The notes beneath the pieces are model-generated. The model did no database searches. It was given only the letters and a program-made list of their open reading frames with translations, and had not been told where the DNA came from. A stretch of 64,000 bases of DNA, taken from positions 79,469 through 143,468 of the forward strand of contig NZ_AUXY01000074.1 in NCBI RefSeq assembly GCF_001625695.1, in the 5' to 3' direction. Made by a program: the position numbers and the translations under genes. This DNA comes from Pseudoalteromonas luteoviolacea H33-S (GTDB lineage: Bacteria > Pseudomonadota > Gammaproteobacteria > Enterobacterales > Alteromonadaceae). Below, piece by piece: positions 18,066-29,931 of the stretch (its first letter is position 1; each line of letters starts with the position of its first letter).

Positions 18066-20741
18066 ATGACTGATCTCGCCAATGAAATCCTCCCGGTCAA
18101 TATTGAAGATGAATTGAAAAATTCATACCTTGATTACGCAATGAGCGTGATCGTAGGGCGTGCATTGCCAGACGTACGTGACGGACTGAAGCCAGTTCAC
18201 CGTCGTGTACTTTTCGCAATGAACGAGCTACGAAATGACTGGAACAAACCTTATAAAAAATCAGCTCGTGTAGTCGGTGACGTCATCGGTAAATACCACC
18301 CTCATGGTGATAGTGCAGTATACGATACAATCGTACGTATGGCTCAGCCATTCTCTTTACGTTACATGCTTGTTGATGGTCAAGGTAACTTCGGTTCTGT
18401 CGATGGTGACTCGGCAGCTGCGATGCGTTATACCGAAGTACGTATGGCAAAGATGTCTCATGAGCTTCTTGCTGATCTTGACAAAGAAACTGTCGATTAT
18501 GTACCTAACTATGATGGCACAGAGCAGATCCCTGACGTGCTACCAACTAAAGTGCCAAACTTATTAGTGAATGGCTCTTCAGGTATCGCAGTTGGTATGG
18601 CGACAAACATCCCGCCACATAACCTAACTGAAGTGATCAATGGTTGCTTGGCAATTATTCAAAACCCTGACCTCACCATTGAAGAGCTAATGGAATATAT
18701 TCCAGGCCCTGATTTCCCAACTGCGGCAATCATCAGTGGTAAAAAAGGCATCGAACAAGCCTATAAAACTGGTCGTGGTAAGGTTTATATCCGTGCTCGT
18801 GCAGAGATTGAGACTGACGAGAAAACGGGCAAAGAAACGATTATTGTCCATGAGATCCCTTACCAGGTTAACAAAGCGCGTCTTATCGAAAAAATTGCTG
18901 AACTAGTAAAAGATAAGAAAGTAGAAGGTATCAGTGCATTACGTGATGAGTCTGACAAAGACGGTATGCGTATTGTTATTGAAATTAAGCGTGGTGAAGT
19001 AGGCGAGGTTGTGCTTAATAACCTATATGCTCAGACACAGCTACAAACCGTGTTTGGTATGAACATGGTTGCGCTTGATAACAATCAACCTAAGTGTTTC
19101 AACTTAAAAGAAATGCTAGAAGCGTTTGTTATTCACCGTCGCGAAGTGGTTACACGTCGTACAGTTTACGACTTACGTAAGGCAAGAGACAGAGCACATA
19201 CGCTTGAAGGTCTTGCTATTGCATTGGCAAACATCGACCCAATTATTGAACTAATTCGTAAGTCACCAACACCATCTGAAGCGAAAGCAGCATTAACAGC
19301 GCGTGCGTGGGAGCTTGGCTCGGTTGCACCTATGCTTGAGCGTGCAGGTGAGCAAAATGTTGCAAGACCGGATTGGTTAGCAGATGAGCTTGGTATTAGA
19401 GATGGTCAATATTACCTTTCTGAACAACAAGCACAGGCAATTCTTGATTTACGTCTACACAAGCTGACAGGCTTAGAGCATGAGAAGATCTTAGGTGAAT
19501 ACCAAGAACTACTAGACTTAATTGCTGAGCTACTACACATTCTTTCGTCACCTGAGCGTTTAATGGAAGTTATCCGTGATGAGTTGGTTGAAATCAAAGA
19601 TGTATATGGTGATGAGCGTCGCACGGAAATCACTGCCGCAGCACATGACATCAGCCTTGAAGACCTAATTAACGAAGAAGATGTTGTTGTAACGCTATCT
19701 CATGAAGGTTACGTGAAGTATCAGCCTCTATCTGACTACGAAGCACAGCGTCGTGGTGGTAAAGGTAAAGCAGCAACGAGAATGAAAGACGAAGATTTCA
19801 TCGAGCGTCTACTTGTGGCCAATACACACGACACAATACTTTGTTTCTCGACTGCGGGTAGATTGTATTGGTTGAAAGTATATCAACTACCATTGGCATC
19901 AAGACAAGCGCGTGGTAAGCCAATTGTTAACTTACTGCCTCTTGAAGAAGATGAACGTATCACAACGATTTTACCAGTCCGTGAATATGAAGAAGACAAG
20001 TATGTCTTAATGGCAACAGCCAATGGTACAGTGAAGAAAACACCACTGACAGCATACAGCCGTCAGCGTGCAAGCGGTATTATCGCAATCAACTTGAACG
20101 ATGGTGATAACCTAATTGGTGCTGATATTACTGATGGCAGTAACGACATTATGTTATTTACAGACCACGGTAAAGTTGTTCGCTTTAATGAGAAACTACG
20201 TGACTCAGAAACAGGCGAAGTGAAGCTTGACCCTGAAACAGGCGAAGAAATGTTGGCATTACGTCCGATGGGTCGTACAGCAACAGGTGTTCGTGGTATT
20301 AAGATGCCAGATGGCGTAAAAGTTGTTTCATTGATTGTGCCTAAAAACGACGGTGCTATTTTAACGGTAACAGAAAACGGCTATGGCAAGCGTACGCCAT
20401 TGGATGAATACCCAGCGAAGAGCCGAGCGACACAAGGGGTTGTATCAATTAAGGTAACTGAGCGTAACGGTAACGTTGTTGGCGCAGTTCAAGTTGAAGA
20501 CAACAATGAAATTATGCTTATCTCTAACCGAGGCACTTTGGTTAGAACGCGCGTAAATGAAGTCTCTACTGTAGGACGTAACACGCAAGGTGTTATATTG
20601 ATCCGTACAATAGAAGATGAGCAAGTTGTCGGGCTTCAGCGCATCGAAGAAATTGAAGTAGATGAGATTGAAGATGCTGTTGTGGATGACGCTCAAGGTG
20701 AAGAAACACCACCGAGTACACCAGAACAAGATTCTGAATAA
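18066..20741 (+). CDS. gyrA: DNA gyrase subunit A
   Basis: GyrA is the DNA-breaking subunit of the type II topoisomerase that introduces negative supercoils. The 891 residues include the catalytic Tyr122 (AMRYTEV) and the quinolone-resistance region with Ser83 and Asp87 ([11 protein letters not shown]), both in the sensitive wild-type state. The C-terminal beta-pinwheel is visible, including the GyrA-box QRRGGKGK, and the tail is acidic. An insertion in the C-terminal domain ([16 protein letters not shown]) resembles those of related marine bacteria. AAGGAAAG precedes the ATG. A terminator follows at 20744. Confidence 0.98.
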   Translation: MTDLANEILPVNIEDELKNSYLDYAMSVIVGRALPDVRDGLKPVHRRVLFAMNELRNDWNKPYKKSARVVGDVIGKYHPHGDSAVYDTIVRMAQPFSLRYMLVDGQGNFGSVDGDSAAAMRYTEVRMAKMSHELLADLDKETVDYVPNYDGTEQIPDVLPTKVPNLLVNGSSGIAVGMATNIPPHNLTEVINGCLAIIQNPDLTIEELMEYIPGPDFPTAAIISGKKGIEQAYKTGRGKVYIRARAEIETDEKTGKETIIVHEIPYQVNKARLIEKIAELVKDKKVEGISALRDESDKDGMRIVIEIKRGEVGEVVLNNLYAQTQLQTVFGMNMVALDNNQPKCFNLKEMLEAFVIHRREVVTRRTVYDLRKARDRAHTLEGLAIALANIDPIIELIRKSPTPSEAKAALTARAWELGSVAPMLERAGEQNVARPDWLADELGIRDGQYYLSEQQAQAILDLRLHKLTGLEHEKILGEYQELLDLIAELLHILSSPERLMEVIRDELVEIKDVYGDERRTEITAAAHDISLEDLINEEDVVVTLSHEGYVKYQPLSDYEAQRRGGKGKAATRMKDEDFIERLLVANTHDTILCFSTAGRLYWLKVYQLPLASRQARGKPIVNLLPLEEDERITTILPVREYEEDKYVLMATANGTVKKTPLTAYSRQRASGIIAINLNDGDNLIGADITDGSNDIMLFTDHGKVVRFNEKLRDSETGEVKLDPETGEEMLALRPMGRTATGVRGIKMPDGVKVVSLIVPKNDGAILTVTENGYGKRTPLDEYPAKSRATQGVVSIKVTERNGNVVGAVQVEDNNEIMLISNRGTLVRTRVNEVSTVGRNTQGVILIRTIEDEQVVGLQRIEEIEVDEIEDAVVDDAQGEETPPSTPEQDSE

Positions 20742-20743
20742 TT

Positions 20744-20769
20744 AAAAAAGCGGCTTAGGCCGCTTTTTT
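20744..20769 (+). terminator. Terminator after gyrA
   Basis: Stem AAAAAAGCGGC / GCCGCTTTTTT with loop TTAG, immediately downstream of the gyrA stop. Confidence 0.9.
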
Positions 20770-20931
20770 ATTAAAAAAATTCAACCAAATTAAATAATTT
20801 GACCCAGAATTTTGTTTCATCTAACCCCGTATTTGATGTAAATTCATAGACTGAAAGTTTATTTCCGTGTCGCGTTGTATAAACCGCTTTTTGCTGTTTG
20901 GCGGCACGTTTTATTTTGGAATGAGGAAAAT

Positions 20932-22014
20932 ATGACTGTTTATAACTTTTGTGCAGGCCCAGCGATGTTGCCCCCTGCAGTAATGGAGAAAGCGAAAGCA
21001 GAGTTTATCAACTGGCAAGGTTTAGGCGTATCCGTAATGGAAATAAGCCACCGCTCAGAGCCGTTTCTTAAGTTGGCTGAAGAATGTGAAGCAAGCTTGA
21101 GAAGGTTGATGAACATCTCTGATGAATTTGAAGTGCTATTTATGCACGGTGGCGGCAGAGGTCATTTCTCAGCGGTGCCGTTGAACTTACATTTGGACAA
21201 TGCACCAGGTGTATATGTTGAGAATGGTATTTGGTCAATTGGCGCAACGAAAGAGGGCGCAAAGTTTACACAAGTTGAATCTGTTGATATTCGTACGGAC
21301 AAAGAGGGTCAATTTGATATTTTACCGGTTTCAGATTGGCCACTACCTGAAAATGCTTCTTTTATCCATTACTGCCCGAATGAAACTATAGATGGCATTG
21401 AAATTTTTGACGTGCCAAAGCATCCAACAGCACCAATCGTTGCGGATATGTCCTCAATGATTTTATCTCGAGAAATTAATGTCGATGATTTTGATTTGAT
21501 TTATGCAGGCGCACAAAAGAATATCGGTCCGTCAGGTTTGAGCATTGCTATTGTTCGTAAGTCTTTATTAGAAAGAGAAGGGTTACCACGTCCTGCAATT
21601 TTGGATTACGCAATCGAAGCAAAGCAAAACAGCATGTACAACACACCACCAACATACGCTTGGTACTTAGCGGCGGAGGTATTCAAATACCTAGAGTCAA
21701 TTGGTGGGGTGCCTGCAATGGAAAAGCACAACAAAGAAAAAGCGGCGTTGTTATATGATTATATTGATAGCTCTGACTTTTATTACAACAAAGTAACGAG
21801 TACTTGCCGATCATTAATGAATGTGCCGTTTTGGCTCAAAGATGATGCGCTTAATGACACCTTCCTTGAGCAAGCAGAACAAAACGGCTTAATGGCGTTG
21901 GAAGGTCACCGCTTTGTCGGTGGTATGCGCGCCAGTATTTATAACTCAATGCCAATTGAGGGCATTGAAGCATTAATTGCGTTCATGAAGAAATTTGCAG
22001 CGGAGCACAGCTGA
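20932..22014 (+). CDS. serC: Phosphoserine aminotransferase
   Basis: SerC is a PLP enzyme making 3-phosphoserine (serine pathway) and 4-phosphohydroxythreonine (pyridoxal phosphate pathway). The 360-residue chain begins [21 protein letters not shown], the standard start; contains the substrate loop [24 protein letters not shown], and the PLP lysine in [13 protein letters not shown]. The frame is open upstream to 20875, but ATG 20932 has GAGG 7 bases upstream and gives the family length. Its stop codon overlaps the aroA start (TGATG), coupling the two, as serC-aroA in E. coli. Confidence 0.97.
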   Translation: MTVYNFCAGPAMLPPAVMEKAKAEFINWQGLGVSVMEISHRSEPFLKLAEECEASLRRLMNISDEFEVLFMHGGGRGHFSAVPLNLHLDNAPGVYVENGIWSIGATKEGAKFTQVESVDIRTDKEGQFDILPVSDWPLPENASFIHYCPNETIDGIEIFDVPKHPTAPIVADMSSMILSREINVDDFDLIYAGAQKNIGPSGLSIAIVRKSLLEREGLPRPAILDYAIEAKQNSMYNTPPTYAWYLAAEVFKYLESIGGVPAMEKHNKEKAALLYDYIDSSDFYYNKVTSTCRSLMNVPFWLKDDALNDTFLEQAEQNGLMALEGHRFVGGMRASIYNSMPIEGIEALIAFMKKFAAEHS

Positions 22015-23294
22015 TGGAACAGTTACCTTTAAGGCCAATAAAAAAAGTATCTGGCTCTGTGACCTTGCCAGGATCAAAGAGCTTATCAAATCGTATTCTT
22101 TTGCTTGCCGCTTTATGTGACGGAGTAACAGAAGTTCGCAATTTGTTAGACAGTGATGATATTCGTCATATGCTCGCAGCTTTAGATGTGATGGGTGTTA
22201 AGGTTGAATTGAACGATGACAAAACCATAGCGAAAGTACACGGTAACGGTGGTCACTTTAATACGCCTGAACAACCATTGTTTTTAGGTAACGCAGGTAC
22301 AGCTTTTCGACCTCTGACTGCGGTTTTAGCAGCGACAGAGGGCAAGTTCAGGTTGACAGGTGAACCTAGAATGGAAGAGCGTCCAATTGGTCACCTTGTT
22401 GATGCACTTGATGCATTAGGTGCAGACGTTACCTATCTAAAAAATGAACACTATCCGCCACTTAATATTGTAGGGAAAAAGCTAAAAGGCGGCACGGTTG
22501 AGATTGACGGCAGTATTTCAAGTCAGTTTTTGACTGCGCTACTGATGGCTGCTCCACTATTTGATGGTGACAGTGAAATTAAGATCTCTGGTGAGCTAGT
22601 TTCTAAACCCTACATTGATATCACATTAGGTGTGATGAAGCAGTTTGGTGTGGTAGTAGAGCATGACAATTACGAAGTGTTTTATGTGAAAGGCCAACAG
22701 GGCTACACCTCACCAAGCAGTATTATGGTGGAAGGTGACGCTTCTTCTGCATCTTACTTCGTGGCAGCAGCAGCAATCGCAGGGGGCGAAATTGAAATAA
22801 ATGGTGTTGGCAAAGCGAGCGTGCAAGGCGATATTGGTTTTGCACAAGTGATGGAGCAAGTTGGTGCCCAAATTGATTGGTATGACGAAAAGCTGGTTGT
22901 GAGAAAGGGAGAGTTGCAAGGTGTCGATATCGACGCCAATGCTATCCCTGATGCGGCGATGACATTGGCTACCGTAGCCTTGTTTGCGAACGGTAAAACA
23001 GGGATTCGTAATATTTATAATTGGCGAGTGAAAGAAACCGATCGTTTATATGCAATGGCGACAGAACTTCGCAAAGTTGGTGCTCAAGTAGTTGAAGGTA
23101 AAGACTTTATCGAGATCACACCGCCAACTGAGTTCAAACACGCTGAGATAGACACTTATAACGATCACCGAATTGCAATGTGCTTCTCGATGGTCGCTGT
23201 TGGTGGTCAATCAGTTACGATTAATGATCCTGGTTGCACAGCGAAAACTTTTCCTACCTACTTTGATGTGCTCGCCTCAATTTCGCAGCACTAA
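22014..23294 (+). CDS. aroA: 3-phosphoshikimate 1-carboxyvinyltransferase (EPSP synthase)
   Basis: AroA joins shikimate 3-phosphate and phosphoenolpyruvate in the aromatic amino acid pathway. The 426 residues show the family signatures [33 protein letters not shown] (class I form), [17 protein letters not shown] and [18 protein letters not shown], and end with the [14 protein letters not shown] element. Length is canonical. It overlaps serC by one base. A hairpin at 23305-23325 follows but lacks a T-tract. Confidence 0.98.
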   Translation: MEQLPLRPIKKVSGSVTLPGSKSLSNRILLLAALCDGVTEVRNLLDSDDIRHMLAALDVMGVKVELNDDKTIAKVHGNGGHFNTPEQPLFLGNAGTAFRPLTAVLAATEGKFRLTGEPRMEERPIGHLVDALDALGADVTYLKNEHYPPLNIVGKKLKGGTVEIDGSISSQFLTALLMAAPLFDGDSEIKISGELVSKPYIDITLGVMKQFGVVVEHDNYEVFYVKGQQGYTSPSSIMVEGDASSASYFVAAAAIAGGEIEINGVGKASVQGDIGFAQVMEQVGAQIDWYDEKLVVRKGELQGVDIDANAIPDAAMTLATVALFANGKTGIRNIYNWRVKETDRLYAMATELRKVGAQVVEGKDFIEITPPTEFKHAEIDTYNDHRIAMCFSMVAVGGQSVTINDPGCTAKTFPTYFDVLASISQH

Positions 23295-23304
23295 TCAGAT
23301 TTAA

Positions 23305-23325
23305 GAGCGTGTTTTTTACACGCTC
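23305..23325. other. Hairpin between aroA and cmk
   Basis: Eight-base perfect stem GAGCGTGT / ACACGCTC around a TTTTT loop, 10 bases after the aroA stop. No T-run follows on the plus strand, so it is more likely an RNA 3'-end stabiliser or weak terminator than a classical one. Confidence 0.5.
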
Positions 23326-23450
23326 CCATACCCAATTAAGATACAAATTCAACAATAGAACAAAAAGTTACATGTTGATAAGGATCTATTCATCAAACTT
23401 GCGTATAATAGGCGCCGATTTATATAAGGTGTGCATTTCAGGAGGTTTTA

Positions 23451-24158
23451 ATGCAGGCTGCAATGCCCGTAATCACCGTAGACGGCCCAAGCGGATCTGG
23501 CAAAGGGACTGTTTGTCGTTTGTTGGCTGAGAAATTAAATTGGGATGTTCTAGACAGCGGTGCAATATATCGCGTGCTGTCTATTGCAGTGTTACATCAT
23601 CAAATCGCACTGGACAATGAAGAGGCGCTGGTTCCTTTAGCCGCGAACCTTGATGTTCAATTTATGATTGATAGTACGACTAAAAAATCTAGAATCGTGC
23701 TTGAAGGTGAAGATGTAACGAATACAATCCGAAATGAAGAAGTAGGAGCAACGGCTTCCAAAATAGCCATGCTTCCACGCGTTAGAGAGGCACTTTTACG
23801 CAGACAGCGTGCATTTAGAACTGAGAATGGCCTTATTGCGGATGGTCGCGATATGGGTACAGTTGTTTTCCCATCAGCGGAATTAAAAATTTATCTTACT
23901 GCAAGTGCTGAAGAACGTGCTAAGAGACGCTTTAATGAGTTGAAGGATAAGGGGCTTGATGTTACACTTGAGGGCCTTTTAGAAGATATCAAAGCACGTG
24001 ATGACCGTGATATGAATAGAAAAGTAGCGCCGCTAGTGCCTGCTGCTGATGCTGTTCACATAGATACCACGACTTTAGATGCCGACCAAGTATATCAGCA
24101 AGTACTTAAACTTGTTGATGAAGCTGTGTTGTCAGGCAAACTTCCGAAAGTTAGCTAA
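23451..24158 (+). CDS. cmk: Cytidylate kinase
   Basis: Cmk phosphorylates CMP and dCMP. The 235 residues have the P-loop GPSGSGKGT (about 12-20), the [12 protein letters not shown] substrate element, [22 protein letters not shown] and [17 protein letters not shown] strong AGGAGGT precedes the ATG. The order cmk-rpsA-ihfB downstream of serC-aroA is the classic gammaproteobacterial arrangement. An in-frame near-N-terminal Met5 is a less likely start. Confidence 0.97.
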   Translation: MQAAMPVITVDGPSGSGKGTVCRLLAEKLNWDVLDSGAIYRVLSIAVLHHQIALDNEEALVPLAANLDVQFMIDSTTKKSRIVLEGEDVTNTIRNEEVGATASKIAMLPRVREALLRRQRAFRTENGLIADGRDMGTVVFPSAELKIYLTASAEERAKRRFNELKDKGLDVTLEGLLEDIKARDDRDMNRKVAPLVPAADAVHIDTTTLDADQVYQQVLKLVDEAVLSGKLPKVS

Positions 24159-24168
24159 TTTATCATAG

Positions 24169-24195
24169 CACTGGCAAGGCCGCCGGTGTTTTTTT
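24169..24195 (+). terminator. Terminator/attenuator between cmk and rpsA
   Basis: Stem CACTGGC / GCCGGTG (one G-T pair) with a 6-base loop followed by seven T. It would separate rpsA transcription from cmk read-through. Confidence 0.75.
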
Positions 24196-24253
24196 AACTA
24201 CCCCATGCAGCATGGTCGCTTATTGGTACATTTATATATGAGACGTATTTAGT

Positions 24254-25921
24254 ATGTCAGAAAATTTTGCGCAGTTATTTGAAGAAAGCCTAAAGGGTTT
24301 TGAAGCAGAGCAAGGCTCTATCGTTAAAGGTACAGTTATTTCAATCGAGAACAACATCGTTCTTGTTGACGCTGGCCTTAAGTCTGAAAGTGCAATCCCT
24401 GCAGAGCAATTCAAAAATGCTGCTGGTGAACTAGAAGTTGCTGTTGGCGACGAAGTAGACGTAGCACTAGACGCAATCGAAGACGGTTTCGGTGAAACTA
24501 TCCTTTCTCGTGAGAAAGCGAAGCGTCACGAAGCTTGGATCCGTCTTGAGAAAGCATGTGAAGATCAAGAGACTGTTATCGGTGTTATCAACGGTAAAGT
24601 TAAAGGTGGTTTCACTGTTGAAGTTGATTCAATCCGTGCTTTCCTACCTGGTTCACTTGTTGATGTTCGTCCTGTACGTGACACTGCTCACCTTGAAGGT
24701 AAAGAGCTTGAGTTCAAAGTAATCAAGCTTGACCAGAAGCGTAACAACGTTGTTGTTTCTCGTCGTGCAGTTATCGAATCTGAGAACTCACAAGAGCGTG
24801 AAGAGCTTCTTGCTAACCTTGTTGAAGGTCAAGAAGTTAAAGGTATCGTTAAAAACCTTACTGACTACGGTGCATTCGTAGATCTAGGTGGTGTTGACGG
24901 TCTACTTCACATCACTGACATGGCTTGGAAGCGCGTTAAGCACCCAAGTGAAATCGTAAATGTTGGTGACGAAATCGCTGTTAAAGTACTTAAGTTCGAC
25001 AAAGAGAAGACTCGTGTTTCTCTAGGTCTTAAGCAACTTGGCGAAGATCCTTGGGCAGCAATCGCTGGTCGTTACCCAGAAGGCGCTAAGCTTACTGGTC
25101 GCGTAACTAACCTTACTGACTACGGTTGTTTCGTTGAGATCGAAGAAGGCGTTGAAGGTCTAGTACACGTTTCTGAAATGGACTGGACTAACAAGAACAT
25201 CCACCCTTCAAAAGTTGTTTCACTAGGTGACACAGTTGAAGTTATGGTTCTTGAAATCGACGAAGAGCGTCGTCGTATTTCTCTAGGTCTTAAGCAGTGT
25301 AAAGCTAACCCTTGGCAGGAATTTGCTCGTCTACAGAACAAAGGCGACCAAGTTACTGGTAAGATCAAGTCAATCACTGACTTCGGTATCTTCATCGGTC
25401 TTGACGGCGGCATCGACGGTCTTGTACACCTTTCTGACATCTCTTGGAACACTCCAGGCGAAGAAGCTGTACGCGAGTACAAGAAAGGCGACGAGATCAC
25501 TGCAATCGTTCTTCAGGTTGACCCAGAGCGTGAGCGTATCTCACTAGGCGTTAAGCAAATCGAAGCTGATCCTTTCAATAACTACCTAGACGCAAACAAA
25601 AAAGGTGCTATTGTTAAAGGTAAAGTGACTGAAGTTGACGCGAAAGGCGCAACTGTAGAGCTTGCTGAAGGTGTTGAAGGTTACATCCGTGTAGCTGACA
25701 TCGCTCAAGAGCGCGTTGAAGATGCAACTTCTGTTGTTTCTGAAGGTGACGAAGTAGAAGCTAAATTTGTAGGTGTTGACCGTAAGAACCGTGCGATCAG
25801 CCTATCTGTTAAAGCTATCTTCGAAGCTGAAGAGAAAGAAGCTCTAGAGAAGCTTAAGAAAGAAGAGCCAGCGTTCGAAAACGCAATGGCAGCTGCTTTC
25901 AAAAATGCTCAAAAAGACTAA
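24254..25921 (+). CDS. rpsA: 30S ribosomal protein S1
   Basis: S1 binds mRNA on the 30S subunit and unfolds structured leaders for initiation. The 555-residue protein consists of six S1 (OB-fold) domains, at roughly 21-87, 105-171, 192-260, 277-347, 364-434 and 451-520; the middle ones show the repeated pattern [25 protein letters not shown] / [26 protein letters not shown]. Codon use is strongly biased, as for highly expressed genes. Length and domain number equal E. coli S1. It is followed by a strong terminator and then ihfB. Confidence 0.98.
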   Translation: MSENFAQLFEESLKGFEAEQGSIVKGTVISIENNIVLVDAGLKSESAIPAEQFKNAAGELEVAVGDEVDVALDAIEDGFGETILSREKAKRHEAWIRLEKACEDQETVIGVINGKVKGGFTVEVDSIRAFLPGSLVDVRPVRDTAHLEGKELEFKVIKLDQKRNNVVVSRRAVIESENSQEREELLANLVEGQEVKGIVKNLTDYGAFVDLGGVDGLLHITDMAWKRVKHPSEIVNVGDEIAVKVLKFDKEKTRVSLGLKQLGEDPWAAIAGRYPEGAKLTGRVTNLTDYGCFVEIEEGVEGLVHVSEMDWTNKNIHPSKVVSLGDTVEVMVLEIDEERRRISLGLKQCKANPWQEFARLQNKGDQVTGKIKSITDFGIFIGLDGGIDGLVHLSDISWNTPGEEAVREYKKGDEITAIVLQVDPERERISLGVKQIEADPFNNYLDANKKGAIVKGKVTEVDAKGATVELAEGVEGYIRVADIAQERVEDATSVVSEGDEVEAKFVGVDRKNRAISLSVKAIFEAEEKEALEKLKKEEPAFENAMAAAFKNAQKD

Positions 25922-25936
25922 TTCTTAAGTCTAATC

Positions 25937-25965
25937 AAGAAGGGCACTTTAGCCCTTCTTTTTTT
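25937..25965 (+). terminator. Terminator after rpsA
   Basis: Stem AAGAAGGGC / GCCCTTCTT with a 6-base loop and a run of T, 16 bases after the rpsA stop. Confidence 0.9.
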
Positions 25966-25981
25966 ATTTAAAGGAAACGTT

Positions 25982-26272
25982 ATGACAAAGTCTGAATTAA
26001 TAGAAAAACTTGCTGAACAGCATGCACATGTGCCTGTAAAAGACGTAGAAAATGCAGTAAAAGAAGTTTTAGAACAAATGGCGGGTTCACTATCAGGCTC
26101 TGATAGAATCGAAATCCGTGGCTTTGGCAGTTTCTCTCTGCACTATCGCTCTCCTAGAACTGGTCGCAACCCTAAAACAGGCGAAACAGTAGAGTTAGAT
26201 GGCAAATATGTACCACATTTCAAGCCTGGAAAAGAATTAAGAGATCGCGTCAACGCTAGTCTCGAAGGGTAA
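25982..26272 (+). CDS. ihfB: Integration host factor subunit beta
   Basis: IhfB with IhfA forms the DNA-bending nucleoid protein IHF. The 96-residue chain begins [13 protein letters not shown] and contains the DNA-intercalating arm [11 protein letters not shown] and the strand [18 protein letters not shown], typical of the beta subunit. AAAGGAAACGTT precedes the ATG. It sits between rpsA and lapA as in E. coli and relatives. Confidence 0.97.
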   Translation: MTKSELIEKLAEQHAHVPVKDVENAVKEVLEQMAGSLSGSDRIEIRGFGSFSLHYRSPRTGRNPKTGETVELDGKYVPHFKPGKELRDRVNASLEG

Positions 26273-26287
26273 TTGGAGATACCTAAT

Positions 26288-26557
26288 TTGGTTCGAGTTG
26301 TTAAGAAGGGACTACTTTTGGTGTTGCTTTTAGTGGCGTTTGTAGTAGGCACACAGAATCCGAATGTTGTTGAAGTAAACTTTATCGTTGCAAGTGCCGA
26401 AATGCCGTTAGCGACACTGCTGAGCTTATGTCTGTTTTCAGGTATAATTCTTGGTGTTTTGTTTAACTTGAGTTCACTCGTAAGGTTAAAACAAAAGAAT
26501 CGTCAGTTACATAAAACGAATAATTTATTGTTGAATAAAGATCAAAGCCAGCCATGA
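26288..26557 (+). CDS. lapA: Lipopolysaccharide assembly protein LapA
   Basis: LapA is a small inner-membrane partner of LapB in controlling LpxC degradation by FtsH, thereby lipopolysaccharide amount. The 89-residue product has two membrane segments (LLLVLLLVAFVVGTQN; LATLLSLCLFSGIILGVLFNL) followed by a short basic coiled tail (LVRLKQKNRQLHKTNN), the family layout (DUF1049). A TTG at 26288 is preferred as start because GGAG lies 9 bases upstream; an earlier in-frame TTG at 26273 overlaps the ihfB end and lacks a site. It overlaps lapB by 4 bases. Confidence 0.9.
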   Translation: MVRVVKKGLLLVLLLVAFVVGTQNPNVVEVNFIVASAEMPLATLLSLCLFSGIILGVLFNLSSLVRLKQKNRQLHKTNNLLLNKDQSQP

Positions 26558-27690
26558 TCGAGCTTTTGTTCTTGCTGCTTCCTGTTGCCGCTGCTTATGG
26601 TTATGTAATGGGAAAGAACAGTGCTAAAAATTTGGCACATGAGCAAAATAGAAAAATCACATCCGAATATAGTAAAGGCCTAAAGTTCTTACTTGATAGA
26701 GAAGAAGATCAGGGTCTTGAGCATCTAATACAGCTGCTAGAAGTGTCAGCTGATTCTGTAGAGCATTATTTGACGCTCGCTACCTTATTTAGAAAACGCG
26801 GTGAACTTGATAGGGCAATCAAAATTCACGAGTTACTCATAGAGCAGCCTAATTTAGATATAGAATTGGTGAAATCCTGCCGGCTGGAATTAGCAAAAGA
26901 TTATATAATGGCAGGGTTATTAGATGGGGCCGAATCTAATTTAGTTGTTTTAGTCAAAGCGGGTTTTGAAGATGCTTTGGAGCCCATGATCCAACTTTAT
27001 TCGCAAACGAGAGACTGGCAAAAAGGTGTCAATATGTACGAAGCATATTCGGACCTATTTTCTGATAAAGCCAGTTGCGCTGCAATTGCGAACTTTTATT
27101 GTGAAGTTGCTATTGAATCAAAAGATATCAAATTTTTTGAACAAGCGACCAAGCTCAATCATCAAGCTATCAGACCTTTATATGAGTTAGGTCTTGATGC
27201 ACACGGTCGCCAAGATAATGTAAAAGCAATTTACTATTGGCGAAAACTGACCTCCGAATTTCCTCAAATCGCACCTCTTATTATCAACGATCTTCAAACC
27301 TGCTATCAGAGCTTGAATATTTCAGAAGAGTTTTATGGCTTGATAGGCGAATTACTCCCTAACGCAGGTGTAACAATAAAAATAAAACATTGTCAGGGGC
27401 TAGTAGAGTCTGGGAAAGTAACAGAAGCGATAGTATTTTTAACTGACAGCTTAAAGCGAGAGCCGTCAATAAGAGGATTCAGTTATTTACTGCAACTTTT
27501 GAGTGCCAAAAATGTAAAAATTCAAGATGTATTAGAAGAGATTGATAACCTCGTTACATCTTACATATCCACTAAGCCTGATTATCAGTGTAACAAATGT
27601 GGCTTTACTAGCCATAAACTATACTGGTTATGCCCATCGTGTAAAACGTGGGAGTCAGTTGTGCCAAGTCGAGGCTTAGATGGTTATTAA
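26554..27690 (+). CDS. lapB: Lipopolysaccharide assembly protein LapB
   Basis: LapB is a membrane-anchored TPR protein linking FtsH to LpxC and the LPS assembly machinery. The 378 residues show one N-terminal membrane segment (LLFLLLPVAAAYGYVMG), a long series of TPR helices beginning near residue 35 (YSKGLKFLLDREEDQGLEHL), and a C-terminal rubredoxin-type zinc motif YQCNKCGF...WLCPSCKTWES. Length is close to E. coli LapB (389). It is coupled to lapA by overlapping codons and precedes pyrF, as in E. coli. Confidence 0.96.
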   Translation: MIELLFLLLPVAAAYGYVMGKNSAKNLAHEQNRKITSEYSKGLKFLLDREEDQGLEHLIQLLEVSADSVEHYLTLATLFRKRGELDRAIKIHELLIEQPNLDIELVKSCRLELAKDYIMAGLLDGAESNLVVLVKAGFEDALEPMIQLYSQTRDWQKGVNMYEAYSDLFSDKASCAAIANFYCEVAIESKDIKFFEQATKLNHQAIRPLYELGLDAHGRQDNVKAIYYWRKLTSEFPQIAPLIINDLQTCYQSLNISEEFYGLIGELLPNAGVTIKIKHCQGLVESGKVTEAIVFLTDSLKREPSIRGFSYLLQLLSAKNVKIQDVLEEIDNLVTSYISTKPDYQCNKCGFTSHKLYWLCPSCKTWESVVPSRGLDGY

Positions 27691-27729
27691 TATTGTATGT
27701 GATTCTTTTAAAAGAAAATTAAGGTAATT

Positions 27730-28434
27730 ATGTCAAATATTGAACAAAAGAAAGTGCTAATTGCATTAGATTATGACAACGAGAGTGCGGCTTTAGCATT
27801 TGTGTCTCAGCTTTCACCAGATGAGTGTCGTTTAAAAGTAGGTAAAGAGATGTTTACTTACTTTGGCCCTCAATTTGTAAAAAAGCTAGTAGATCTAGGA
27901 TTTGACGTATTCCTTGACCTGAAATTTCATGATATCCCAAATACGGTCGCAAAAGCAGTCACTGCTGCTGCGGAGTTAGGTGTATGGATGGTTAATGTGC
28001 ACGCCAGTGGTGGCACAGAAATGATGTCAAAAGCCAAAGAAGCGTTAAGTAAATATGGTGATAAGGCGCCGTTGCTTATTGCTGTTACTGTTTTGACAAG
28101 TATGGACCAAGCTCAGCTAAGCAAGTTGGGCATTGATAAAACACCACAGGAGCAGGTGCTTTACTTGGCAAAACTGGCTAAAGAGTCTGGCTTAGATGGT
28201 GTAGTGTGCTCAGCGCAAGAAGCAGAGACATTAAAAGCACAGCTTGGTAATGAATTTAAGCTTATTACGCCGGGGATCAGACCTGCTGGTAGTGATGCAG
28301 GCGACCAAAAGCGCATCATGACCCCAGCTAAAGCTATTGAAGCTGGCAGTGACTATCTGGTGATAGGCAGACCGATCACGAAAGCTGAAGACCCTGCAAA
28401 AGCATTGAGAGATATTAACGCCAGTATTTCTTAA
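27730..28434 (+). CDS. pyrF: Orotidine 5'-phosphate decarboxylase
   Basis: PyrF makes UMP from OMP, the last step of pyrimidine synthesis. The 234-residue TIM barrel has the catalytic [14 protein letters not shown], the phosphate-binding [16 protein letters not shown] loop and [23 protein letters not shown] precedes the ATG. It follows lapB by 39 bases, the usual order, and is followed by an imperfect 11-bp hairpin at 28442-28470. Confidence 0.97.
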   Translation: MSNIEQKKVLIALDYDNESAALAFVSQLSPDECRLKVGKEMFTYFGPQFVKKLVDLGFDVFLDLKFHDIPNTVAKAVTAAAELGVWMVNVHASGGTEMMSKAKEALSKYGDKAPLLIAVTVLTSMDQAQLSKLGIDKTPQEQVLYLAKLAKESGLDGVVCSAQEAETLKAQLGNEFKLITPGIRPAGSDAGDQKRIMTPAKAIEAGSDYLVIGRPITKAEDPAKALRDINASIS

Positions 28435-28441
28435 TTGAATA

Positions 28442-28470
28442 CTCGTTAGGTCTGTCTTGGACCTGACGAG
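28442..28470 (+). terminator. Probable terminator after pyrF
   Basis: Eleven-base stem CTCGTTAGGTC / GACCTGACGAG (one G-T pair) with a 7-base loop, 8 bases past the stop. The following tract is pyrimidine-rich (CCTCTCTTTCC) rather than a pure T-run, so termination may be partial. Confidence 0.55.
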
Positions 28471-28593
28471 CCTCTCTTTCCCGTCATCAATTCTCACCGC
28501 TATATTCGTTATATATTTTATAAATCTAGATTGATGTTTGATGCGTACAAATGTGCTTAATAACCATTTGTAAGGCAGGGTTAAACAAGCATC

Positions 28594-29931
28594 ATGAGTA
28601 AAGCTCTATATTGGTTTACCGACGATTTGAGGCTTCAAGATAATTTGGCGCTCAATTCCACTCTTTATGCATCTAGCAGCATCATGTTTATTTATGTTGT
28701 GGATGAATCTCTTTTTTCGGCAACAAATTTTGATCATGTACATTTAGGTGAAAAGCGGCTTAAATTTATTCAACAGTCGTTGAGTGATTTGTCTGAGCAA
28801 CTGCAGCAATTAGGTTACGAGTTATATGTATTCAAGGGGCACAGTAGAGAAGTCATAAATCATGTGATTACCCAAATGGAGATTGAAGTCGTCGGCAGTC
28901 ATTTAGGCTGTGGCTATGATGAGCGAACAGCCTTCGAGCATATAAAATCAGACAATGGAAAGGTTCGATTTATACACCAGCACAACAACCTGTTGTTCGG
29001 TCCACAGCAGCTGGAAGACAAAGATTTAAGTGGCTCTTTTTCAAAATTTAGAAAAAAAGCAGACAAACTACAGGTCTCTTCGTACGTTGAAGATACATTC
29101 TCAGAGACTTTACCATTGCCATTAGTTGTGGACAGTACTGTGACAGAGAAGTATATGTGCAAAGTAGACGGGTCAATGGCTAATAATGAAAGTCTGCTCC
29201 AAGGTGGCGAGAAATCGGCGCTTGATTACTTAGAAGAATACTTTTCTACACAAAGCGCATCGTCATATAAAATGACTCGCAATGCATTAGATGGCAAGTA
29301 TAACTCTACGCAGTTTAGCCCGTATTTGTCCGTTGGTAACATCTCACCAAGACAGATCATTAATAGGCTTGATATGTATGAGCAGCAGCACGGTGCAAAT
29401 GACTCTACTTATTGGATCCGCTTTGAATTGATGTGGCGGGATTTTTTTCATCATAAAGCGATACAAAAAGGGAGTAGTTTATTTAAGTTTGCAGGAGAAA
29501 AAGGAGCGCGTCCTTTAACTACTTTTTACCCACAGCGATTCAAACGTTGGTGCAATGGCACCACTCAGTTTCCACTTGTCAATGCATGTATGAGGGAGTT
29601 GAACGAAACTGGGTTTATGTCGAATCGTGGCAGACAGATTGTTGCAAGTTGCTTAGTTAATGAACTCCAAGTGGATTGGCGATATGGTGCAGCTTATTTT
29701 CAGCAACAGCTGATAGATTATGACGTCGCCTCTAATTGGGGAAACTGGCAATATATCGCTGGCGTCGGTGATGACCCGAGGGGCGGAAGACATTTCAATA
29801 TTGAAAAGCAGGCGCAGATGTATGACCCCGATGGCACATTTCAAGAAAAGTGGTCTAGCCATCCCAACTTATTCAGTGAAGACGTTGATATGGTCGATTG
29901 GCCTGTAATGAGTGAAAAGCATGGCCATTAG
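28594..29931 (+). CDS. DASH-type cryptochrome (Cry-DASH)
   Basis: Cry-DASH proteins are FAD light-sensing photolyase relatives that repair cyclobutane dimers, mainly in single-stranded DNA. The 445 residues have the N-terminal antenna-binding Rossmann domain ([17 protein letters not shown]) and the helical FAD domain with the DASH signature [31 protein letters not shown] (about residues 375-405). Length fits the family. It opens a four-gene operon for photorepair proteins; its stop overlaps the next gene. Its ATG lies 24 bases after a TAAGGCAGGG site; exact start is credible because it begins [14 protein letters not shown]. Confidence 0.92.
   Translation: MSKALYWFTDDLRLQDNLALNSTLYASSSIMFIYVVDESLFSATNFDHVHLGEKRLKFIQQSLSDLSEQLQQLGYELYVFKGHSREVINHVITQMEIEVVGSHLGCGYDERTAFEHIKSDNGKVRFIHQHNNLLFGPQQLEDKDLSGSFSKFRKKADKLQVSSYVEDTFSETLPLPLVVDSTVTEKYMCKVDGSMANNESLLQGGEKSALDYLEEYFSTQSASSYKMTRNALDGKYNSTQFSPYLSVGNISPRQIINRLDMYEQQHGANDSTYWIRFELMWRDFFHHKAIQKGSSLFKFAGEKGARPLTTFYPQRFKRWCNGTTQFPLVNACMRELNETGFMSNRGRQIVASCLVNELQVDWRYGAAYFQQQLIDYDVASNWGNWQYIAGVGDDPRGGRHFNIEKQAQMYDPDGTFQEKWSSHPNLFSEDVDMVDWPVMSEKHGH

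Noticed and set aside
23309..23530. 73-codon frame between aroA and cmk
   Set aside because: Runs through the intergenic hairpin into cmk in another frame; no support.
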